This document shows, piece after piece, positions 1 through 5,947 of a stretch of 7,528 bases of DNA. The stretch lies in NCBI GenBank assembly GCA_937877655.1, contig CALFJC010000028.1, forward strand, positions 1-7,528, read 5' to 3'. This DNA comes from an uncultured Selenomonadales bacterium (GTDB lineage Bacteria > Bacillota > Negativicutes > Selenomonadales > Selenomonadaceae). Under the pieces are notes generated by a model, which saw nothing but the letters and a program-made list of their open reading frames with translations, searched no databases and was not told the DNA's origin. The stretch's first letter is position 1. Every line of letters begins with the position of its first letter. Made by a program: the position numbers and the translations under genes.

Positions 1-695
1 TTTTGAAGTCGGGGCGGAGCGTGAATAAAATTTTTGTCGCGGAAGGAATGCATTATGGCTCCATACAAAAAATTTTTTCACTTGCAAAAGCGGCAGGGGT
101 TGTTGTAGAATTCATAAGCCGCGAAAAACTCGACAAAATTTGTAACGGGCGACATCAAGGCGTTGCGGCAGAGGCGGCGGCTGTGAGTTATTCGACGGTC
201 GAAGAAATTTTGGAGCTTGCCGCGAGTAAAAATGAGTTGCCTTTCATAATTTTGCTTGACGAATTGGAGGATCCGCAAAATTTCGGCGCGATACTTCGGA
301 CGGCGGAGGCAGTCGGAGTTCACGGCGTGATAATTCCGAAGCGGCGGAGTGTTCGGCTCAATGCGACAGTTTTTAAAACTTCGGCGGGTGCGGCGGAATA
401 TGTCAAAGTCGCGCAGGTTGTCAATGTCGCTCAAACTTTAAAAAATCTGCGCGGACTCGGATTAAAAATTGTCGGCGCGGACATGGACGCGGAAGAAAAT
501 TTCCGGCAAGCAGATTTATCGGGCGGAATTGTTTTGATAATCGGGAGCGAAGGCAAAGGCATGAGGCGATTGACGCGAGAAAATTGCGATTTGCTGATAA
601 AAATTCCGATGGTCGGAAAAATCAATTCACTGAATGCTTCGGCGGCGGGCGCAGTTCTTATGTACGAAATTTTTTCCCAGAGACAACGAAAATGA
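1..695 (+). CDS. rlmB: 23S rRNA (guanosine-2'-O-)methyltransferase RlmB, SpoU/TrmH family (5' partial)
   Basis: It transfers a methyl group from SAM to a ribose 2'-OH in 23S rRNA (G2251 in E. coli) in the cytoplasm. The reading frame is open at the left edge. The first in-frame TTG (3-5) reads as the L of a typical ALKSGR-like N-terminal stretch, so the true start lies upstream and about 230 residues are visible. An N-terminal L30e-like substrate-binding part ends near HQGVAAEAAAV (residues 51-61). The three SPOUT knot motifs follow: DELEDPQNFGAILRTAEA (86-103), IIGSEGKGM (179-187) and INSLNASAAGA (207-217). The stop codon shares ATGA with the next gene, so translation is probably coupled. 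Other SpoU enzymes are possible in principle, but the HQGV motif and the rae1 neighbour favour RlmB. Confidence 0.93.
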   Translation, partial: LKSGRSVNKIFVAEGMHYGSIQKIFSLAKAAGVVVEFISREKLDKICNGRHQGVAAEAAAVSYSTVEEILELAASKNELPFIILLDELEDPQNFGAILRTAEAVGVHGVIIPKRRSVRLNATVFKTSAGAAEYVKVAQVVNVAQTLKNLRGLGLKIVGADMDAEENFRQADLSGGIVLIIGSEGKGMRRLTRENCDLLIKIPMVGKINSLNASAAGAVLMYEIFSQRQRK

Positions 696-1213
696 GCAAA
701 AAGCGACCGCATTATTTGGTTGACGGCTACAATCTGATTCACGTTTGGCAGGAAATAAACACGGAAGATTGGGCGACGGCGCGTGATTTTTTGATTCGCA
801 ACCTTCACGAGTACGGCGCGTATGAAAAATTTGAAATAACTCTGGTCTTCGATGCCGCACGCAGTGAAGACGAAGAGAGGATTGAAGTTCACGACGATTT
901 TTTCAGAGTGATCTACAGCGGCTTTAACGAAACGGCGGACAGCGTGATTGAGCGCATTTCTTATGAACAGGTTCGCAAAAATCGCGAAGTGCATGTTGTC
1001 AGCTCGGACGCGGCGATTGAAAATGTGATTCTGGGTGCGGGAGCTTATCGGCATCCTTCGCGAGAATTTTACAGGGCAGTCAAGCGGGCAAAACAACATT
1101 TGCGCAAAGAATATCTAGGCAATGTGACTTTGCCTGTTCAACGCAATGAAGTCGCTGACAGAATCGGCGCGGAAGTTTTCGCCAAGCTTGAGGAACTTCG
1201 GCGCGGAAAATAA
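692..1213 (+). CDS. rae1: NYN-domain ribosome-associated endoribonuclease Rae1 (YacP)
   Basis: This is a 173-residue protein of the YacP/NYN (PIN-like) family. The B. subtilis member Rae1 is known to cut mRNA in the ribosomal A site. Acidic residues expected for the metal site are present: D11 in LVDGYN, D54 in LVFDA, D83 in ETADS and D106 in VSSDAAIE. A basic C-terminal part (RAVKRAKQHLRKEY) follows. I chose the ATG at 692 because it overlaps the rlmB TGA (ATGA) and begins just before the conserved HYLVDGYN. The open frame extends to 584, but that extension lies inside rlmB and looks like out-of-frame translation of it. There is no clear Shine-Dalgarno sequence, which fits coupling to rlmB. 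Length matches the family. The rlmB–rae1 order is conserved in Bacillus, where sigH follows; here a different gene does. Confidence 0.92.
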   Translation: MSKKRPHYLVDGYNLIHVWQEINTEDWATARDFLIRNLHEYGAYEKFEITLVFDAARSEDEERIEVHDDFFRVIYSGFNETADSVIERISYEQVRKNREVHVVSSDAAIENVILGAGAYRHPSREFYRAVKRAKQHLRKEYLGNVTLPVQRNEVADRIGAEVFAKLEELRRGK

Positions 1214-1226
1214 CAAATTTTTTTTT

Positions 1227-1235
1227 AGGGAGTGA
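1227..1235 (+). promoter_or_regulatory. Shine-Dalgarno of the IF-2-N-like gene, behind a T9 run
   Basis: AGGGAGTGA lies 7-10 bases before the ATG at 1243 and sits directly after nine T residues (1218-1226), with a second T-run (TTTTTTT) between it and the start codon. It fixes the start of the gene. The U-rich, presumably unstructured leader suggests efficient independent initiation, in contrast to rae1, which depends on overlap with rlmB. Confidence 0.7.
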
Positions 1236-1242
1236 TTTTTTT

Positions 1243-2634
1243 ATGGCGTCAAAGAGAATCTATCAAATTGCAAAGGAGTTCGAGTGCGACGAGAAAAAGA
1301 TTATCGAATTTTTGACGGGGCAAGGAATCAAAGTTGCAAATCGTCTCAGCGCGGTCAGCGAAGACACTTACAATCTTTTGAAGACGACACTTTTCGCGCC
1401 GCCGCCCCCGCCTCCGCCGCAACCCGAACCCAAGCCGGAACCTGTTGCAGAAAAACCCGCGCAGGTTGCATCAACCGAAGCTCCGACTGACGAAGTTCCC
1501 GCACAGGGCAAAAAAAAGAAGAAAAAGAAGAAGAAACATCAGGGCGACGATCAAATTGATCTCGAACTTGAGGCGTTCAAAGATCAACCTGTGCCGTTCG
1601 TGTCGAATAACGAAGTTGCCAATGCTCCGACTCAAGCGGTTTACGGCGCGGCTATCACTGCCGGCAATAAGCTTATTGAGCATTATGTGCAGGACGGCAA
1701 GGGCAGATTTGCTCCCTTCAAAGCCAAATTGCACAAGAATATGGATGTTTGGGCAATTCTCCAAGAAATTAAAATCGACGATCCCGACTCTGCGCCCATT
1801 TGCTATTGGCATGCAGTCAACAAATTGACGACCAAAGCTTTCAAACTCATGCAGGAATACGGCATGAAGAACAGGGAACTTTTGGCGGAAATGCGCGAAG
1901 TCACAAAAGATGTCGGATCAAAATATGTGCCGCAAGAAATTTTCACGGACGAAGAAAATCAACGTTTCGAGGCTCAACAGAAATTTTTATTCGAGGCTTT
2001 CGGGCACGGCATGGGCAAAGTCAACGATAACCTTTACGAGCTGAAAATGTATGCCGAGAACAAAAAAAGGCTTTGCGAACATATGAGTTTCCTTGATTAT
2101 CTGAAGAATCCGACCGAAAGTAACCTTGAGACAAAAGTTCCGATTCCGTTTTACGTATTGGCGGAGACAATTCTTCACAGCATTCGCAGTGTTCCCTGTC
2201 ACGTCGATTTTTATCGTGAGCAAAAGGCGCGAATCGTTAAATCCATTGAAAATTTCTACGCTTGGATTGACGGCTACAAAAAGCTTAAAGAGCAGGGAGC
2301 CGACGCCGCCAAGTTGGAAAAATATCTTGAACTTGAGGAAAAACTTTTCAGCTTGATTCAGTTCATGTCCTTTGACAATCTGGTATTTCTCAGAAAAAAA
2401 GAGCGGGTTCCTTTTGACATGGCACTTGATTTGCTCAACGAATATCGCGACAACATGGACGATCCCGATGCCGAGCGGAATTTCAAATACAAAGTGCGCG
2501 GCATTACCAATATCACTTACAAACCGAAGGAATTTGTTTTCCTGTATCAATTTGCAGGTTTGGAGCCGCACAAAGATTATCGTTCGCCGGAAGAAATTGC
2601 CGCCGCCGAAGCTAAAACAATGAGTAATGAGTAA
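1243..2634 (+). CDS. IF-2 N-terminal-domain protein with poly-Pro and poly-Lys linkers (function unknown)
   Basis: This is a 463-residue protein that is not initiation factor IF-2: there is no GTPase domain. Residues 1-50 (RIYQIAKEF..., IIEFLTGQGIKV) resemble the small IF2_N domain found at the start of bacterial IF-2. Then come seven prolines (53-59), a P/E/K-rich stretch, nine consecutive lysines (90-98) and an acidic patch (GDDQIDLELE). Residues ~120-450 are rich in predicted helices, with charged and aromatic residues and no signal peptide or membrane segment, so the protein is probably cytoplasmic. I recognise no family for this part. The start is the ATG preceded by AGGGAG (1227-1232). 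The gene lies 29 bases after rae1 on the same strand and is probably in its operon. The last residues (MSNE) and the stop are encoded by a heptamer repeat array. A role at the ribosome or on RNA is only inferred from the IF2_N-like head, the basic tract and the neighbours. Automated annotation may mislabel it infB. Confidence 0.8.
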   Translation: MASKRIYQIAKEFECDEKKIIEFLTGQGIKVANRLSAVSEDTYNLLKTTLFAPPPPPPPQPEPKPEPVAEKPAQVASTEAPTDEVPAQGKKKKKKKKKHQGDDQIDLELEAFKDQPVPFVSNNEVANAPTQAVYGAAITAGNKLIEHYVQDGKGRFAPFKAKLHKNMDVWAILQEIKIDDPDSAPICYWHAVNKLTTKAFKLMQEYGMKNRELLAEMREVTKDVGSKYVPQEIFTDEENQRFEAQQKFLFEAFGHGMGKVNDNLYELKMYAENKKRLCEHMSFLDYLKNPTESNLETKVPIPFYVLAETILHSIRSVPCHVDFYREQKARIVKSIENFYAWIDGYKKLKEQGADAAKLEKYLELEEKLFSLIQFMSFDNLVFLRKKERVPFDMALDLLNEYRDNMDDPDAERNFKYKVRGITNITYKPKEFVFLYQFAGLEPHKDYRSPEEIAAAEAKTMSNE

Positions 2635-2681
2635 TGTGTAATGAGCAATGAAGAGGGGGGTTAATTACTCATTACTCATTG
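2618..2681. terminator. Possible bidirectional terminator hairpin between convergent genes
   Basis: The 18-bp inverted repeat, with a 28-base loop region, lies between the convergent IF-2-N-like gene and corA. On the corA (minus) strand the stem is followed directly by TTTTAG. On the plus strand the nearest T-run (TTTT, 2697-2700) is 15 bases past the stem. The stem is AT-rich and the T-tracts are short, so termination strength is doubtful. Position is the main argument. Confidence 0.4.
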
Positions 2682-2698
2682 CTAATTCCTAATTGCTT
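2618..2698. repeat. Heptamer tandem repeat block with inverted halves (left of corA)
   Basis: The left half (2619-2653) is five 7-bp units: AATGAGT, AATGAGT, AATGTGT, AATGAGC, AATGAAG. After AGGGGGG and TTA, the right half (2664-2698) has five more: ATTACTC, ATTACTC, ATTGCTA, ATTCCTA, ATTGCTT. The right half is the complement of the left, giving a perfect 18-bp inverted repeat (CAATGAGTAATGAGTAAT at 2618-2635 and its complement at 2664-2681). The left half overlaps the end of the upstream gene and contains its TAA (2632-2634). The block ends two bases before the corA stop codon. Heptanucleotide tandem families of this sort (STRR) are known in heterocystous cyanobacteria; relation to those is not implied. 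Confidence 0.9.
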
Positions 2699-2700
2699 TT

Positions 2701-3666
2701 CTATCCCCAGAACATGTGCTTTTTCCAGAAAACTATCGCCGCAACGATTGACGCAAGCACCGCTATTGCTATGACAATTAAAAAACCAACAGGGTTTTCT
2801 GCAAGCGGGACGGGAACATTCATTCCGAAAAAACTTGCTATGACGGTCGGCACTGCGATTATAATCGTCATTGCCGCGAGAAATTTCATAACCATGTTTT
2901 GATTATTCGAGATTATTGACGAAAAAATATCTGCCATTTGCGAGAGAATTTGGCTGTACATTTCAACCATTTCTCTCGCTTGTTTGTTCTCAATGATAAC
3001 GTCTTCGAGTAAATCTTCATCCTCTTCGTAAATCTCCAAAATCCCTTCGACGCTTCGGCTGTTGCGAAGGCGCAGGAGTTTATCAAAAACCGCGTCGTTG
3101 GAACGGAGCGAGGCATTAAAATAAGTCAAACCTTTTTGCAATTCCATCAGCCGCAAAATGTCCGAATTGTGCATGGAGCGGCGCAACTGCTCTTCGATTT
3201 CGTCGGAGAGCTTATTTATTTGCCGCAGGTAGCGCAGATAAAAAGTTGCCGAGCGATATAAAATTTCAAACAAAAATTGCGTGCGCTTGTAAGTGTGGAA
3301 AAGTCGCGCCGTTCGTTCATTGAAACTCGACATGACGGGCGTTTCTTCCAAGCAAACCGTGATTATATATTGCTTCGTCAAAATAATTGCGAGCGGCAAG
3401 GTGTCGTAACTTTCCTCTTCGTAGACGATTGGGACGTTCGTCAAGATCATTACCGAATCATTTTCGCTGTCCAAATGCGATCGTTCTTCTTCGTCAAGCG
3501 CGGCGCGTAAAAAATCCGGCTCGACATTCGTCAACGCGCTGACTTCGCGCAATTCATACGGCGTCGGGTCGACTATGTTTATCCAAGAGCCCTTTTGCAA
3601 CGTTCTCAACGTCAACTTCTCCAAGTGCCCCGACTCCTGCGATTTATAAACTTCTACCAACGGCAT
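2701..3666 (-). CDS. corA: CorA-family magnesium/divalent cation channel
   Basis: This is a 321-residue membrane channel of the CorA family, which forms pentamers that let Mg2+ (also Co2+/Ni2+) into the cell. The long N-terminal part is cytoplasmic and charged, with a helical stretch (LRYLRQINKLSDEIEEQLR and on) that should form the long funnel helix. The first membrane helix (~262-280) ends in the signature GMN (281-283, in SFFGMNVPVP). The second helix spans ~293-313 and is followed by the basic tail FWKKHMFWG. The periplasmic loop is VPVPLAENPVG rather than the classic MPEL-type loop, a variant I associate with Bacillota CorA-like proteins. The ATG at 3664-3666 lacks a well-placed Shine-Dalgarno sequence: GGGGG lies only 2 bases away. 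TTG codon 3 (3658-3660), 8 bases from that G-run, is an alternative start. The upstream region is filled by heptamer repeats, and the gene is flanked by heptamers on both sides. Confidence 0.92.
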   Translation of the reverse strand: MPLVEVYKSQESGHLEKLTLRTLQKGSWINIVDPTPYELREVSALTNVEPDFLRAALDEEERSHLDSENDSVMILTNVPIVYEEESYDTLPLAIILTKQYIITVCLEETPVMSSFNERTARLFHTYKRTQFLFEILYRSATFYLRYLRQINKLSDEIEEQLRRSMHNSDILRLMELQKGLTYFNASLRSNDAVFDKLLRLRNSRSVEGILEIYEEDEDLLEDVIIENKQAREMVEMYSQILSQMADIFSSIISNNQNMVMKFLAAMTIIIAVPTVIASFFGMNVPVPLAENPVGFLIVIAIAVLASIVAAIVFWKKHMFWG

Positions 3667-3681
3667 CGCCCCCGTTCTTTC

Positions 3682-3758
3682 AATTAGGAATTAGGAATTA
3701 AGAATTAGGAATGAACTTTTCCCTTTTCCCTTTTCCCTTTTCCCTTTTCCCTTGTCCC
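3682..3758. repeat. Eleven-unit heptamer array upstream of corA
   Basis: Eleven 7-bp units run without a break in a single phase: AATTAGG, AATTAGG, AATTAAG, AATTAGG, AATGAAC, then TTTTCCC five times, then TTGTCCC. The first type is the complement of ATTCCTA seen at the other side of corA (2685-2691), and AATGAAC resembles AATGAAG of the left block. On the corA strand the second part reads as six GGG runs spaced by four bases. The array occupies 15-93 bases upstream of the corA start codon, where its promoter or mRNA leader should be. I could not find a convincing -35/-10 pair there. Confidence 0.93.
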
Positions 3759-3814
3759 TAAATTTTACTACATTTGCGCCGCTGTTTGAAGGAAAAATTT
3801 TTTTTGCGTTTAAA

Positions 3815-4810
3815 TTACCTGCGGCAAAGTTTGAAGAGGATTCTTTCCAAAATTTCAATGCCTGCGCGCCCCGTCTTCAATTTAAAATCTGCTTCCGACA
3901 ATTCGATAAAAATTTCTTCCAAAAGTTCAGTTTGATAACTTTTTGCGGTCTCGCCGAGTTTTTGCGCAATGTAAGGGTTCATTTCAAGCGGCTCGCCCAA
4001 CCGCCGCCCGGTTATTCCCTGCGCCATAAAAAATTTTGCTCTGATAAGTCGTCGGACGTGATTTACAAGCAAAGTTATCACGAGCGGAATTTTCGCCGGA
4101 ACTCGCGCTTGTTGTTTCAAAAGGTAAATCGCTTTTTTGAATTTTTTTTCGTCAACCGCGTCCGTCAAGGCGAAGTTTGAAACTTCGGGCGGCGCGAGCA
4201 TATTTTTTCGCAAATCCTCCGCCGTTATCTCGGAGCCCGCAACATTCAACGCGACTTTGTCCAATTCATTTTCCAAATACCATAGCGAAATTTCGGGCAA
4301 AATTCCGATTCGTTCGTTGAAATGTCTTCTTGCCTCGCCGCGCATTGTTTTTCCAAGCGATTTGAGTTTTTCATTAAGCCACGAATCAATTTCCCATGAA
4401 CGCAACGGATCGGCTTCCAAAATCGCTCCGACTTGCGAAATTATTTTGTAGAGCCGCCGCCTTTTATCTGCCGCCCGCGCAGTGAATATTACAAAATTCG
4501 TCGGTTGCATGTCCTTTAAAATGTTTTCAAGCCGCTCGATTCTTTTTTCCGAATTGAAAAACGTTGCGTTCTTGACGAGCACAACATTTTTCGTTCCGAA
4601 AAACGGCGAACTGTCAATCGCGCTGATAATTTCTCCAATCGCGGGTTTTGCGTCGCAGTCGAAAGTTAAAAGTTCCGTCGCCCTGTCGACGCTCAATTTC
4701 TCCAAAATTTTTTCTCGCGCCTTGTCGATAAAAAAATTTTCTTCGCCGCTCAGCAGATAAACATTTTTTATTCCGCCGTCAAGCGCGTCCATAAATTCTT
4801 TAAATTTCAT
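3815..4810 (-). CDS. holA: DNA polymerase III delta subunit HolA
   Basis: This is a 331-residue clamp-loader delta subunit. It binds and opens the beta sliding clamp as part of the DnaX complex at the replication fork. The N-terminus has the family hallmark KNVYLLSGEENFFIDKAREK (16-35), a degenerate Walker A region without the nucleotide-binding lysine. FFGTKNVVLVKNATFF follows at the position where delta normally carries its strand-rich core. The middle has the typical LRSWEIDSWLNEKLKSLGK segment, and the C-terminal helical collar domain (PAKIPLVITLLVNHVRRLIRAK) comes last. Length fits the family. The ATG is preceded by GAGGTGG (4815-4821). It diverges from alr with only 27 bases between start codons. 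It could be transcribed with corA downstream, but the 148-base repeat-filled gap argues against a tight operon. Confidence 0.93.
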   Translation of the reverse strand: MKFKEFMDALDGGIKNVYLLSGEENFFIDKAREKILEKLSVDRATELLTFDCDAKPAIGEIISAIDSSPFFGTKNVVLVKNATFFNSEKRIERLENILKDMQPTNFVIFTARAADKRRRLYKIISQVGAILEADPLRSWEIDSWLNEKLKSLGKTMRGEARRHFNERIGILPEISLWYLENELDKVALNVAGSEITAEDLRKNMLAPPEVSNFALTDAVDEKKFKKAIYLLKQQARVPAKIPLVITLLVNHVRRLIRAKFFMAQGITGRRLGEPLEMNPYIAQKLGETAKSYQTELLEEIFIELSEADFKLKTGRAGIEILERILFKLCRR

Positions 4811-4837
4811 GTTACCACCTCAAGGAGATGTTTTAAA
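4811..4837. promoter_or_regulatory. Back-to-back ribosome binding sites in the holA/alr divergent gap
   Basis: Within 27 bases, the minus strand carries GAGGTGG (complement of 4815-4821) for holA and the plus strand carries AAGGAG (4822-4827) for alr. The two sites abut. The gap is too short for a pair of promoters, so each gene's promoter must lie inside the other gene's coding sequence or further away. Both sites support the chosen ATG starts. Confidence 0.75.
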
Positions 4838-5947
4838 ATGATTCTTCGCGACGTTTACGCCGAAATTGATCTCGACGCCATTCGTCACAACTTCAAAGAA
4901 ATTCGCCGCCGCATTAATCCCGCGTCAAAACTCTGCGCGGTCGTCAAGGCAAATGCTTACGGGCACGGCGCGATTGAAGTTTCAAAAGTTGCCGTCGAGT
5001 GCGGCGCGGATTTTTTGGCAGTCGCTACCGTCGGCGAAGGGCTTGAACTACGCCGCGCAGGTTTCAACGTCCCGATTTTAATTCTCGGCTTGATTCCGCA
5101 AAATGCCGCTGAAGTTGTCGTTGAAAACGATTTGACGCAAGCCGTTGCCGATTTTGATCTTGCAGAAAAAATTTCCGAAGCCGCCCAAAAACTTTCCAAA
5201 ACCGCAAAAGTTCATTTGAAAATTGAAACGGGCATGGGCAGAATCGGCGTCAAGCCCGAAGAAGCCGCCGCCCTTGCAAAAAAAATTTCCGAATTGCCCG
5301 CCGTCGAGTTGGAAGGAATGTTTTCGCACTTCGCAGATGCCGACTCCGACGACAGAACTTTTACCAATCAGCAAATCAAAGTTTTCAAAGAGACTGCGGA
5401 AAAAATTCGCCGCGCAGGCGTCGCGATTAAAATTTTTCATCTCGCAGAATCAGCCGCCGTCCTCGACATCCCCGAAGCACATTTTGATATGGTTCGTTCG
5501 GGAATTATAAATTACGGGCTTTATCCTTCGGAAAATGTTCGCCGCACGATTGAACTTCGCCCCGCAATGAAACTCGTTGCCCGCATTGTTTATCTGAAAA
5601 AAATTTCGGCGGGAGTTTCAATCGGCTACGGGCGCGAATTTGTTGCCGAACGTGATTCGCTTATCGCAACGTTGCCGCTCGGTTATGCCGACGGTTATAT
5701 TCGCGCTTACAAAAATTTTCACGTGGAAATTCGCGGGCAACTCGCGCCGATTGCCGGAAGAGTTTGCATGGATCAAACCATGATTGACGTTACCGATATT
5801 GACGGCGTGCAAGTCGGCGATGAAGTTATCCTTTTCGGCTCCGATAAAATTTCTGTCGACGAAGCCGCAAAACATTTGAACACAATAAATTACGAAGTAA
5901 CTTGCCTTGTATCTGCGCGGGTTGAAAGAATTTTTAAAGGGCTTTGA
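4838..5947 (+). CDS. alr: Alanine racemase (PLP-dependent)
   Basis: It interconverts L- and D-alanine in the cytoplasm and supplies D-Ala for peptidoglycan. The 369-residue length is normal. The N-terminal TIM barrel begins YAEIDLDAIRHNF, and the PLP lysine is K37 in VVKANAYGHG. IETGMGRIGV, FSHFADAD and RSGIINYGLYP are the usual barrel motifs. The C-terminal beta domain holds the catalytic tyrosine Y264 (in SIGYGREF), then LPLGYADGYIR and GRVCMDQTMIDVT. The ATG has a good AAGGAG 10 bases upstream. The 3' end overlaps the convergent deacetylase gene by 14 bases. No transcription terminator is visible at its end, so read-through antisense to the deacetylase is possible. The family is assigned with high certainty; a biosynthetic rather than catabolic role is inferred from the lack of nearby D-amino-acid dehydrogenase genes. 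Confidence 0.96.
   Translation: MILRDVYAEIDLDAIRHNFKEIRRRINPASKLCAVVKANAYGHGAIEVSKVAVECGADFLAVATVGEGLELRRAGFNVPILILGLIPQNAAEVVVENDLTQAVADFDLAEKISEAAQKLSKTAKVHLKIETGMGRIGVKPEEAAALAKKISELPAVELEGMFSHFADADSDDRTFTNQQIKVFKETAEKIRRAGVAIKIFHLAESAAVLDIPEAHFDMVRSGIINYGLYPSENVRRTIELRPAMKLVARIVYLKKISAGVSIGYGREFVAERDSLIATLPLGYADGYIRAYKNFHVEIRGQLAPIAGRVCMDQTMIDVTDIDGVQVGDEVILFGSDKISVDEAAKHLNTINYEVTCLVSARVERIFKGL

Noticed and set aside
584..691. Longer N-terminus for Rae1 (start at 584)
   Set aside because: This stretch lies inside the conserved C-terminal motif of RlmB in another frame, and Rae1 family proteins begin near the VDGYN motif. The ATG at 692 gives the normal length and the ATGA overlap.
431..1099. 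222-residue minus-strand frame opposite rlmB/rae1
   Set aside because: It is antisense to two well-recognised genes, has a composition typical of reverse-complement translation and shows no motif.
1166..1226. Terminator between rae1 and the IF-2-N-like gene (GAAGTT/AACTTC hairpin, then T9)
   Set aside because: The stem is only 6 bp with a 16-base loop, and the T-run begins about 12 or more bases after it. That is poor geometry for an intrinsic terminator.
1445..1828. Basic 127-residue frame inside the IF-2-N-like gene
   Set aside because: It is a +1-frame shadow of the lysine-rich coding region with no ribosome binding site. The main frame has the clear domain and the good start.
2618..2698. 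CRISPR-like array
   Set aside because: The units are 7 bp and contiguous, with no spacers, and no cas genes are present.
3752..4180. 142-residue plus-strand frame opposite the end of holA
   Set aside because: It is F/K-rich antisense translation of holA, begins inside the repeat array and has no convincing start site.
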